Of a stretch of DNA of 19,734 bases, positions 14,116 through 19,734 are shown piece by piece. A program made the translations under genes and the position numbers. Every line of letters begins with the position of its first letter. Position 1 is the first letter of the stretch. The stretch lies in NCBI GenBank assembly GCA_900754855.1, contig CAAEEI010000023.1:1-19734 (forward strand). The letters are read 5' to 3'. The DNA is from Lachnospiraceae bacterium (lineage in GTDB: Bacteria > Bacillota > Clostridia > Lachnospirales > Lachnospiraceae). The notes below the pieces were generated by a model. That model ran no database searches. It was not told the origin of the DNA and saw only the letters and a list, made by a program, of their open reading frames with translations.

Positions 14116-14934
14116 ATGCTTTTGGAAATGTTAAAAGTAATTTTACTGGGTATCGTAGAAGGAATCACCGAATGGCTGCCAATCAGCTCGACAGGACACA
14201 TGATACTTCTCGATGAATTTATTAAACTCAATGTTTCTCATGATTTTATGGAAATGTTTCTGGTTGTGATTCAGCTGGGAGCGATTTTGGCTGTCTGCGT
14301 GCTGTATTTTCATAAACTCAACCCATTTAGTCCAAAGAAAACGGGGGAAGAGAAAAAAGACACGATGAAACTGTGGGGAAAGGTACTCATTGGCTGTCTT
14401 CCGGCGGCCATCATCGGTTTGCCTTTTGACGATCAGCTTGACGCCCTTTTTTATAATCCGCAGACCGTGGCTTTTACCCTGATTCTTTATGGTATTTTAT
14501 TTATTGTGGTGGAAAACTATAATAAAAACAGAACGCCGGTGATGAATGATCTGAACGACCTGACCATAAAAACAGCTGTGTTGATCGGTTGTTTTCAGAT
14601 TCTGGCGCTGATTCCGGGAACTTCCCGGTCAGGGGCGACGATCCTTGGAGCAGTTTTGTTGGGAACGTCCCGTTTTGTAGCGGCAGAATATTCCTTCTTC
14701 CTGTCCATTCCGGTAATGTTTGGCGCCAGTCTGTTAAAGATGCTGAAATATGGATTCCACTACACGGGTGAGGAAGTGATGATCTTACTGGTGGGTATGG
14801 CTACCGCTTTTGTTGTTTCCATCCTGGCCATTAAGTTCCTCATTGGTTATGTGAAGAAAAACGATTTTAAAGCATTTGGCGTGTATCGGATTCTTTTGGG
14901 TTTTCTTGTGGCAGGATATTTTCTTCTGGCCTGA
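14116..14934 (+). CDS. uppP: Undecaprenyl-diphosphate phosphatase (BacA/UppP family)
   Basis: 272 aa, the usual length, with about seven to eight hydrophobic segments. It dephosphorylates undecaprenyl pyrophosphate to recycle the lipid carrier for peptidoglycan and other cell-wall polymers; overproduction gives bacitracin resistance in some bacteria. Active-site motifs are G-I-V-E-G-I-T-E-W-L-P-I-S-S-T-G-H (12-28, with E15, E19, S25 and H28) and P-G-T-S-R-S-G-A-T (167-175, with R171). It starts after AGGAGG and has its own promoter. The MnmM-like gene follows 46 nt downstream. Confidence 0.97.
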   Translation: MLLEMLKVILLGIVEGITEWLPISSTGHMILLDEFIKLNVSHDFMEMFLVVIQLGAILAVCVLYFHKLNPFSPKKTGEEKKDTMKLWGKVLIGCLPAAIIGLPFDDQLDALFYNPQTVAFTLILYGILFIVVENYNKNRTPVMNDLNDLTIKTAVLIGCFQILALIPGTSRSGATILGAVLLGTSRFVAAEYSFFLSIPVMFGASLLKMLKYGFHYTGEEVMILLVGMATAFVVSILAIKFLIGYVKKNDFKAFGVYRILLGFLVAGYFLLA

Positions 14935-14980
14935 TGGTGAAGGAGCATGAGAAAAAAGAGAGTAAAAGTGTAGGAGAACG

Positions 14981-15592
14981 ATGAAAAGATTTACAATTAC
15001 CCAGTGGTGTCATGACCGGATCGAAGCCATGCTGGACGCGCCCGGTTACTGTATTGACGCTACGGCAGGAACCGGACAGGATACGGTGTTTTTATCCTCT
15101 ATTCTGGCAGATGGCGGAGAAATTCTGGCCATGGATATTCAGGAAATGGCGCTGGAGAAAACCGCCAGACGACTGGAACAGGAAGGCTTTTCCCCGGAGA
15201 AGGGCGCATTCTGGCAGACGTTTTGTCGCAGGAAGCGCCAGCAAAAGATTCATCTTCTTCTGGATGGTCATGAACATATGGAAGCCTATGCACAGCCGGA
15301 ATCGGTGGATCTGATTCTTTTTAATCTGGGTTATCTGCCCGGGGGCGATCATCAGCTGGCCACAAAGGCAGAAACTACCATCTGTGCGCTGGAACAGGCA
15401 TTGTCCCTGTTAAAAAAAGAGGGGATGATTTCTCTGGTGATCTACAGTGGCGGCGATTCCGGTTTTGCCGAAAAGAACGCCGTCCTTTCCTGGCTGAAAG
15501 AATTAGACAGCCGGAAATATCTGGTGGTCACAGAGTCCTTTTATAACCGGCCCAACCATCCCCCGCTTCCGGTATGGATTAAAAAGCTTTAG
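14981..15592 (+). CDS. mnmM: YtqB/MnmM-type SAM-dependent methyltransferase
   Basis: 203 aa. A class I Rossmann methyltransferase with motif I I-D-A-T-A-G-T-G-Q-D-T (25-35), the acidic D52 after strand 2 (A-M-D-I-Q) and the family signature F-N-L-G-Y-L-P-G-G-D (114-123). The C-terminal F-Y-N-R-P-N-H-P-P...V-W-I-K-K also fits. Bacillus YtqB (MnmM) methylates the aminomethyl group of tRNA wobble U34; older annotation calls the family 'rRNA methylase'. The insert Q-T-F-C-R-R-K-R-Q-Q-K-I (79-90) is more basic than I expect and could contact tRNA. AGGAG precedes the start. The neighbours (uppP, pyrK) give no functional hint. Confidence 0.85.
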   Translation: MKRFTITQWCHDRIEAMLDAPGYCIDATAGTGQDTVFLSSILADGGEILAMDIQEMALEKTARRLEQEGFSPEKGAFWQTFCRRKRQQKIHLLLDGHEHMEAYAQPESVDLILFNLGYLPGGDHQLATKAETTICALEQALSLLKKEGMISLVIYSGGDSGFAEKNAVLSWLKELDSRKYLVVTESFYNRPNHPPLPVWIKKL

Positions 15593-15615
15593 GATACAAA
15601 AATAAGAAAGGAAAA

Positions 15616-15628
15616 GCTGCAAGGCAGC
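15616..15628 (+). promoter_or_regulatory. Small hairpin beside the pyrK ribosome binding site
   Basis: GCTGC (15616-15620) pairs with GCAGC (15624-15628) with a 3-nt loop. AGG directly follows at 15629, 6 nt before ATG 15638, and AAAGGA lies just before the hairpin. It may modulate initiation; it may also be chance. Confidence 0.25.
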
Positions 15629-15637
15629 AGGTAAGAG

Positions 15638-16405
15638 ATGCATATGAAGAAGAAAAAGGCAGAAATCATCAGCCAAAAAGAAATCGCTCCGGATATTTAT
15701 GATATGGTATTGTCTTTTCCGGAGGGAGCCAGAGAGGCAAAACCGGGACAGTTCATTGCCATGTACTGTAATGACGGAACAAAATTGTTGCCAAGACCGA
15801 TCAGTATCTGTGGAATTGACGGCGAAAAAGGAACACTGCGGGTCGTTTATCGTATTGCAGGAGAAGGAACGAAACAGTTTTCTCTCTTAAAAGCAGGGGA
15901 TACGCTGGAAGTCATGGGACCATTGGGAAATGGATTTACCATGAAAGAAGAAAAAGCCATCATTATCGGCGGAGGCATCGGTATTCCTCCGATGCTGGAG
16001 CTGGCCAGACAGTTAAAAGCAGAAAAAACAGTGGTTCTGGGCTATAAAGATCAGTTGTTTTTAAAAGAAGAATTTGACGAAGTGGCAGAGGTAAAGGTAG
16101 CGACGGAAGACGGCAGTGTCGGAACAAAGGGAACTGTTCTTGACGCCATTAAAGAAGCAGAAGTCACCGGCGCAGTGCTTTATGCCTGCGGCCCGATGCC
16201 AATGCTCCGTGCGCTGGCAGAATATGCGAAGGAACATCAGATGGAAGCCCAGATTTCTCTGGAAGAGCGCATGGCCTGCGGCGTGGGCGCCTGCCTTGGC
16301 TGTATATGTAAAACGAAAGAAAAAGACCATCACACCAATGTAAACAACAGCCGGATCTGTAAGGATGGCCCGGTATTTGATGCAAGGGAGGTTGTATTTC
16401 CATGA
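15638..16405 (+). CDS. pyrK: Dihydroorotate dehydrogenase B, electron transfer subunit
   Basis: 255 aa. PyrK carries FAD and a [2Fe-2S] cluster and passes electrons from the PyrD flavin to NAD+ in the type 1B enzyme. FAD-binding R-P-I-S-I-C-G-I-D is at 53-61, the nucleotide-binding G-G-G-I-G-I-P-P-M at 111-119, and Y-A-C-G-P-M-P-M-L at 182-190. Cluster cysteines are C214, C219, C222 and C241 (C-x4-C-x2-C-x18-C). The start is ATG 15638; ATG 15644 is a close alternative. The stop overlaps the pyrD start as ATGA, typical of subunits made in fixed ratio. Confidence 0.96.
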   Translation: MHMKKKKAEIISQKEIAPDIYDMVLSFPEGAREAKPGQFIAMYCNDGTKLLPRPISICGIDGEKGTLRVVYRIAGEGTKQFSLLKAGDTLEVMGPLGNGFTMKEEKAIIIGGGIGIPPMLELARQLKAEKTVVLGYKDQLFLKEEFDEVAEVKVATEDGSVGTKGTVLDAIKEAEVTGAVLYACGPMPMLRALAEYAKEHQMEAQISLEERMACGVGACLGCICKTKEKDHHTNVNNSRICKDGPVFDAREVVFP

Positions 16406-17301
16406 ACTTAGAAGTGAATATTGCAGGAGTACCTTTTAAAAACCCGGTGACCACAGCCTCCGGAACCTTTGGTTCCGGCGCGGAATACGAAGCGTTCATC
16501 GATCTGTCCACCCTTGGCGCAGTGACGACCAAAGGCGTAGCCAACGTACCGTGGGAGGGAAATCCTACGCCGCGGGTAGCGGAAACCTACGGAGGTATGC
16601 TCAATGCGGTGGGACTGCAGAACCCGGGTATCGATCTTTTCTGTCAAAGGGATATTCCGCATTTGAAAGAAAAAAATGCCTCGATTATTGTCAATGTCTG
16701 TGGACGCAGTACGGAAGACTATGTGGAAGTGGTGGAACGACTGGCGGATGAGCCGGTGGATCTGCTGGAAATCAACGTGTCCTGTCCCAACGTAAAAGAG
16801 GGCGGGATTGCTTTTGGCCAGGATCCCAAGGCGCTGTATGAAATCACCAAAGCCATCAAGGCAAAGGCAAAACAACCGATTGTGATGAAATTAAGTCCTA
16901 ATGTTACCGATATTACGGAGATGGCCAGAGCGGCGGAAGCCGGCGGCAGCGATGCGCTTTCGCTGATCAATACCATCACCGGAATGAAAATTGACATTCA
17001 CCGCCGACAGTTCGTGCTGGCCAACCAGACGGGGGGACTGTCCGGTCCGGCGATTAAACCGGTGGCTGTGCGAATGATCTATCAGGTACATAAGGCCTGC
17101 GCCCTGCCAATCATCGGTATGGGAGGCGTGATGACGGGAGAAGATGCCATCGAACTGATGATGGCGGGAGCTACCATGGTTTCTGTGGGAACGGCCACCT
17201 TCCATAATCCATATGCGGCAGCAGAGGTACTTGACGGAATCAAGGCCTATATGGAACGGTATCATATTGAAGATATTCATGAGATTATCGGATGTATGTA
17301 A
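16402..17301 (+). CDS. pyrD: Dihydroorotate dehydrogenase B, catalytic subunit (class 1B)
   Basis: 299 aa. It oxidises dihydroorotate to orotate with FMN, step four of UMP synthesis. The class 1 catalytic cysteine is C128 in N-V-S-C-P-N-V-K-E-G-G (class 2 enzymes carry serine). The TIM-barrel motifs are visible: N-P-V-T-T-A-S-G-T-F-G, V-G-L-Q-N-P-G, M-K-L-S-P-N-V-T, N-T-I-T-G-M-K-I-D, G-G-L-S-G-P-A-I-K-P and I-G-M-G-G-V. Translation is coupled to pyrK. A terminator follows 30 nt after the stop, so pyrE is transcribed mainly from a separate promoter. Other pyr genes (pyrB, pyrC, pyrF, carA/B) are not in the window. Confidence 0.97.
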   Translation: MNLEVNIAGVPFKNPVTTASGTFGSGAEYEAFIDLSTLGAVTTKGVANVPWEGNPTPRVAETYGGMLNAVGLQNPGIDLFCQRDIPHLKEKNASIIVNVCGRSTEDYVEVVERLADEPVDLLEINVSCPNVKEGGIAFGQDPKALYEITKAIKAKAKQPIVMKLSPNVTDITEMARAAEAGGSDALSLINTITGMKIDIHRRQFVLANQTGGLSGPAIKPVAVRMIYQVHKACALPIIGMGGVMTGEDAIELMMAGATMVSVGTATFHNPYAAAEVLDGIKAYMERYHIEDIHEIIGCM

Positions 17302-17331
17302 AAGGAGAAAAGATAAAAATCCAGTAAACAC

Positions 17332-17362
17332 AGAGCACATAGAATCCGCTATGTGCTCTTTT
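17332..17362 (+). terminator. Rho-independent terminator after pyrD
   Basis: AGAGCACATAG (17332-17342) pairs perfectly over 11 bp with CTATGTGCTCT (17349-17359), with a 6-nt loop, and is followed by TTT. The T-run is short but the stem is strong. Confidence 0.8.
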
Positions 17363-17365
17363 GCA

Positions 17366-17475
17366 TTTGACAGGAAATTACGCCATTACCTGTCAAATAA
17401 AAACCCTTCGGGGGGATGTACACTCGTGCGAGAAGATGGTGTCGCTGACGCGACAGCGCTTTAGCTTTAGCGAAT
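17366..17475 (+). repeat. Palindrome-rich intergenic block, candidate dispersed repeat
   Basis: Five inverted repeats stand in about 110 nt: TTTGACAGG/CCTGTCAAA (17366-17374 with 17389-17397), CCC-TTCG-GGG (17404-17413, a UUCG tetraloop), CTCG-TG-CGAG (17423-17432), TGTCGC-TGAC-GCGACA (17440-17455) and CGCT...AGCG (17457-17472) containing a CTTTAG direct repeat. A chance frame through it ends R-E-D-G-V-A-D-A-T-A-L, which I think I have seen at the ends of spurious short Lachnospiraceae ORFs; I cannot verify that. No transposase or target duplication is seen. Confidence 0.4.
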
Positions 17476-17481
17476 GGGTAG

Positions 17482-17510
17482 TTCACAAAAGGTTTTTCTT
17501 GTGGTAGAAT
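17482..17510 (+). promoter_or_regulatory. pyrE promoter with extended -10
   Basis: TTCACA (17482-17487, 5/6), a 17-bp spacer and TAGAAT (17505-17510, 5/6) preceded by TGG, an extended -10. The predicted start near 17517 leaves about 59 nt of leader before ATG 17576. Confidence 0.7.
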
Positions 17511-17575
17511 TGAGAAGAATTTAAATATTTTAAAGCAAGGCGACGAGGCTCATGCATATGGAGGTTTGAAGAGAT

Positions 17576-18256
17576 ATGGAACAGTACAAACAGGAATTTA
17601 TTGAATTTATGGTGGAGAGCAATGTGCTCAAATTTGGAGAATTTATTTTAAAAAGCGGAAGAAAATCTCCGTTTTTTATGAATGCAGGAGCATATGTGAC
17701 CGGCTCCCAGTTAAAACGACTGGGAGAATACTATGCAAAAGCGATTCATGCAGCTTATGGTGATGATTTTGACGTTTTATTCGGACCGGCATACAAGGGA
17801 ATCCCTCTGGCCGTGGTAACGGCCATGGCTTACAGCGAACTGTACGGAAAAGAAATTCGCTACTGTTCTGACCGAAAGGAAGAAAAAGATCACGGCGCAG
17901 ATAAGGGAAGTTTTCTGGGCAGTAAATTAAAAGACGGCGACCGTGTGGTGATGATCGAAGACGTTACGACATCCGGTAAATCCATGGAAGAGACCGTACC
18001 AAAGGTAAAGGGCGCCGCAGAGGTGACCATTGTTGGTCTGATGGTATCCTTAAACCGGATGGAAGTTGGCAAAGGCGGAGAAAAATGCGCGCTGGATGAA
18101 GTGAAAGATCTTTATGGTTTTGAGACCAACGCCATTGTGACCATGGAAGAAGTGGTAGAGTGCCTGTATAATAAACCATGTAGAGGACAAATACTGATTA
18201 ATGATGAAATGAAAGCATCTATTGACGCTTATTATGAGCAGTATGGAGCAAAATAG
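17576..18256 (+). CDS. pyrE: Orotate phosphoribosyltransferase
   Basis: 226 aa. It joins orotate and PRPP to give OMP, step five of UMP synthesis. The PRPP-binding loop is V-V-M-I-E-D-V-T-T-S-G-K-S (124-136). S-G-R-K-S-P-F-F-M-N (27-36), F-G-P-A-Y-K-G-I-P-L (69-78) and the mobile loop S-D-R-K-E-E-K-D-H-G (98-107) fit the family. The length matches the longer PyrE class rather than the short archaeal/Bacillus type. GGAGG lies at 17560-17564, 11 nt before the ATG, a long spacing; an overlapping 5-codon frame (17552-17569) also sits there. It has its own promoter, apart from pyrK-pyrD. Confidence 0.97.
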   Translation: MEQYKQEFIEFMVESNVLKFGEFILKSGRKSPFFMNAGAYVTGSQLKRLGEYYAKAIHAAYGDDFDVLFGPAYKGIPLAVVTAMAYSELYGKEIRYCSDRKEEKDHGADKGSFLGSKLKDGDRVVMIEDVTTSGKSMEETVPKVKGAAEVTIVGLMVSLNRMEVGKGGEKCALDEVKDLYGFETNAIVTMEEVVECLYNKPCRGQILINDEMKASIDAYYEQYGAK

Positions 18257-18305
18257 AGCGGACCTTCATTTCCTGATGTTTTTTTAAGAAGGAGGCAGTA
18301 ATTTT

Positions 18306-18458
18306 ATGAATGAAAAACTGTACAAGACGCTGGGACAGTTTGGCGCAGCCGGAATCGTTGTGGGAATCATCAGTATCCTCGCCGGCGTCAGCCTGGGGAT
18401 TATCTCCATAGTGCACGGAGCGAGAGCGCTGGCCGCCAAAAAGAATATTATGATATAG
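18306..18458 (+). CDS. 50-aa hydrophobic membrane protein of unknown function
   Basis: A short frame from ATG 18306 to TAG 18456-18458, preceded by AAGGAGG at a good distance. It encodes a charged start (M-N-E-K-L-Y-K), one or two close hydrophobic stretches rich in Gly/Ile/Val (about residues 11-35) and a basic tail (H-G-A-R-A-L-A-A-K-K). It lies 49 nt after pyrE and could share its transcript. I do not recognise a family. The ribosome binding site and transmembrane pattern support a real gene. Confidence 0.65.
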   Translation: MNEKLYKTLGQFGAAGIVVGIISILAGVSLGIISIVHGARALAAKKNIMI

Positions 18459-18489
18459 ACGAAAAATCTTTCTCCGGAACAGAAAAGAC

Positions 18490-18528
18490 GCCCGCAGAGG
18501 GACGGCTCTGCCAGTTGCTTCTGCGGGC
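18490..18528 (+). terminator. Inverted repeat after the 50-aa gene (possible terminator, no U-tract)
   Basis: GCCCGCAGA (18490-18498) is complementary to TCTGCGGGC (18520-18528), with a small inner GGC/GCC hairpin. The 3' flank is TCTGATAACG, so it is not a classical terminator. Confidence 0.4.
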
Positions 18529-18602
18529 TCTGATAACGCTGGTGATCAGGGAGGAGAAAAAATTAAATATGGATTTTGTGTGGTGAAAGGAAAGAGTGTA
18601 TT

Positions 18603-19094
18603 TTGAAAAAACAAACCAGAAAAAAGATTGGCTCGGCAAGCCTTTTCCTTTTGATCATATATGGCGGAGTGGTTTTGTATTTTGTGTTATTCAGTGACAG
18701 ACTGGGTCGGGTTGAAGGGTACAGTACCTATCGGTATAACCTGATTCCTTTTGAAGAAATCCGCCGTTTTATTTTGTATCGGGATTATGTCAGCACAGAA
18801 GCTTTTTTACTGAATCTGCTTGGAAATCTTCTGGTATTTTTTCCAGTGGGAATTCTGATTCCGTTGTGGCGAACGAAAAAAACCGGATGTATCCGGATTA
18901 TGTTATATACATTTTTGTTTACTTTAAGCATAGAAACTATGCAGTTGATCACCAGAGTCGGCGTCTTCGACGTGGACGATCTGCTGATGAATACCCTTGG
19001 CGGAATAGGGGGATGGATTTGTTACCGTATTGCGTTATGCGTCTACCGCCAGATGTATAAACGAAAAGTACAGTCCGGAAAGAAGAAAGGATAG
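18603..19094 (+). CDS. VanZ-like family membrane protein (TTG start)
   Basis: 163 aa. About four to five hydrophobic segments. The VanZ-like signature is clear: Y-N-L-I-P-F near residue 42, then N-L-L-G-N-L-L-V-F-F-P-V-G-I-L-I-P, later E-T-M-Q-L-I-T-R-V-G-V-F-D-V-D-D-L-L-M-N-T-L-G-G-I-G-G. VanZ itself gives low teicoplanin resistance, but most family members are chromosomal proteins of unknown role, and no van cluster is here. No in-frame ATG or GTG is available near the start; TTG 18603 follows AAAGGAAAG by about 9 nt and is followed by K-K-Q-T-R-K-K. TTG 18576 is a less likely upstream option. The next gene starts 4 nt after the stop. Confidence 0.85.
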   Translation: MKKQTRKKIGSASLFLLIIYGGVVLYFVLFSDRLGRVEGYSTYRYNLIPFEEIRRFILYRDYVSTEAFLLNLLGNLLVFFPVGILIPLWRTKKTGCIRIMLYTFLFTLSIETMQLITRVGVFDVDDLLMNTLGGIGGWICYRIALCVYRQMYKRKVQSGKKKG

Positions 19095-19098
19095 AAAA

Positions 19099-19407
19099 AT
19101 GGTTTCGAGAAATGTGTTATCTTTTTCAGAGAAAAAAGTTTCCAGGAACGCAGTGATTACCCTGATCATGGGGATAGCGGAACTGGCAATTTTTATCATC
19201 CTTCTGCTGGCATCCATATTCACGCAGGGGAATGTGGGCATGATTGGCGGGTATCTGGGGTGTTTGCTGATGATTCTGGCCTTGTTCGGCGTATTATGGG
19301 GCGTGCTCAGTTACGATGATGTAAAAACAAACCAAAGGTTCAAAATTTCCGGAATATGTCTGAATGTTATCGTGATTTTTATGGGCATTACCTTCATTAT
19401 GCTGTAA
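19099..19407 (+). CDS. Small membrane protein, resembles DUF6142
   Basis: 102 aa. A polar N terminus (S-F-S-E-K-K-V-S-R-N) is followed by three hydrophobic segments (about 18-42, 47-68 and 82-101), the last ending at the C terminus. The pattern and the opening F-S-x-K-K-x-S-R resemble DUF6142 proteins as I remember them; function unknown. The frame is open upstream into the VanZ-like gene, but ATG 19099 follows GAAAGGATAG and starts just after that gene's stop, so the two are probably one operon. Confidence 0.65.
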   Translation: MVSRNVLSFSEKKVSRNAVITLIMGIAELAIFIILLLASIFTQGNVGMIGGYLGCLLMILALFGVLWGVLSYDDVKTNQRFKISGICLNVIVIFMGITFIML

Positions 19408-19533
19408 ACCGGCAGCATAGTCTATACCCATGGCACATAAAGTAAGAGAATAACGCAGTGGCATGGAGAATAGCCGCCGTCTGCCACAGAGGTGGAAAAA
19501 GCAGAATTTTCGGCAAGAGAGGATGAACAATTT

Positions 19534-19734
19534 ATGGATTATAGAGTGTTATTAAAAGAAGAAAATGAGGCCGTAAGAGAGAGATTTACGCTGGCTTCAG
19601 AAAGAATCCGGGAAATCATCGCCGGCGAAAAAACAGAAATAGCCGAGGAACTCCGGCTGTATTTTCACCGGACAGCCCGGTTTTTGGAAGAATGCAGGGC
19701 CCTGTACGAGGATGTGGCTTCCGGAGCATTAAAC
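19534..19734 (+). CDS. N-terminal fragment of an unidentified protein, cut by the window end (possibly a leucyl aminopeptidase-like protein)
   Basis: 67 codons from ATG 19534 to the last base with no stop. An AGAGAGGAT motif lies about 8-10 nt upstream. The residues form a charged helical region (M-D-Y-R-V-L-L-K-E-E-N-E-A-V-R-E-R-F...E-I-A-E-E-L-R-L-Y-F-H-R-T-A-R-F-L-E-E). This resembles the helical N terminus of Lachnospiraceae proteins annotated as leucyl aminopeptidases, but that is from memory and the catalytic domain is not in the window. The 126 nt before it hold one inverted repeat (GTGGCA 19458-19463 with TGCCAC 19482-19487) and no clear promoter. Confidence 0.55.
   Translation, partial: MDYRVLLKEENEAVRERFTLASERIREIIAGEKTEIAEELRLYFHRTARFLEECRALYEDVASGALN

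Noticed and set aside
14948..14974. 8-codon frame (M-R-K-K-R-V-K-V) between uppP and the methyltransferase
   Set aside because: The AAGGAG is only one base from its ATG, too close for efficient initiation, and the stretch is better read as spacer.
17213..17464. 83-aa frame from the end of pyrD through the terminator and repeat block
   Set aside because: It crosses a perfect terminator and overlaps pyrD; kept only as a marker of the repeat block.
18603..19094. Glycopeptide resistance cluster suggested by the VanZ-like protein
   Set aside because: No vanR/S/H/A/X/Y genes are nearby; VanZ-like proteins are common chromosomal proteins.

Overview
The window looks like a chromosomal, mostly housekeeping segment of a low-to-mid GC Firmicute, most likely a gut Lachnospiraceae (Clostridia). 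Reasons: strong AGGAGG-type ribosome binding sites, sigma-A-like promoters, Gram-positive families (SepF, HPr with both His15 and Ser46, PyrK/PyrD type 1B, VanZ-like, YtqB/MnmM-like), and a small P-loop protein and a DUF6142-like protein that I associate with Lachnospiraceae. All convincing genes are on the + strand.

Layout. 1-1214: the 3' end of mgsA (methylglyoxal synthase), then a D-Ala-D-Ala carboxypeptidase lipoprotein. 1223-1861: a self-contained unit with its own promoter, a long leader hairpin, a 138-aa P-loop protein and a terminator. 1898-5521: a YhcC-type radical SAM protein, a HlyD-like membrane-anchored protein, YggS (PLP homeostasis) and SepF (Z-ring anchor). 5522-8283: a 209-nt structured gap, then aroB (TTG start), lspA and an RluD-type pseudouridine synthase. 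8284-8741: rpsO with a repeat-rich leader and a classical terminator. 8766-9422: a membrane-anchored TPR protein. 9423-9836: a 414-nt gene-free stretch holding a near-consensus promoter, a possible small RNA and a cre-like site ahead of ptsH. 9837-11836: ptsH-ptsI, the general PTS phosphotransfer pair. 11961-14039: a PcrA/UvrD helicase. 14116-15592: uppP and an MnmM-like tRNA methyltransferase. 15638-18256: pyrK-pyrD, then a terminator, a palindrome-rich repeat-like block and a new promoter before pyrE. 18306-19407: three small membrane proteins (a 50-aa unknown, VanZ-like, DUF6142-like). 19534 to the end: the start of a gene cut by the window edge.

Functional threads: envelope and division (DacF-like enzyme, SepF, LspA, UppP, VanZ-like), aromatic and pyrimidine biosynthesis (AroB, PyrK/D/E), sugar uptake control (HPr/EI with a possible CcpA site; methylglyoxal synthase) and RNA/ribosome functions (RluD-type enzyme, S15, MnmM).

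I see no mobile element, phage, CRISPR array, tRNA or rRNA gene. The parts least explained by known genes are non-coding: the 58-nt hairpin leader of the P-loop gene, the rpsO leader with competing pairings, the possible small RNA upstream of ptsH, the structured gap before aroB, and the repeat-like block before pyrE. I found no clear evidence of a new multi-gene system.
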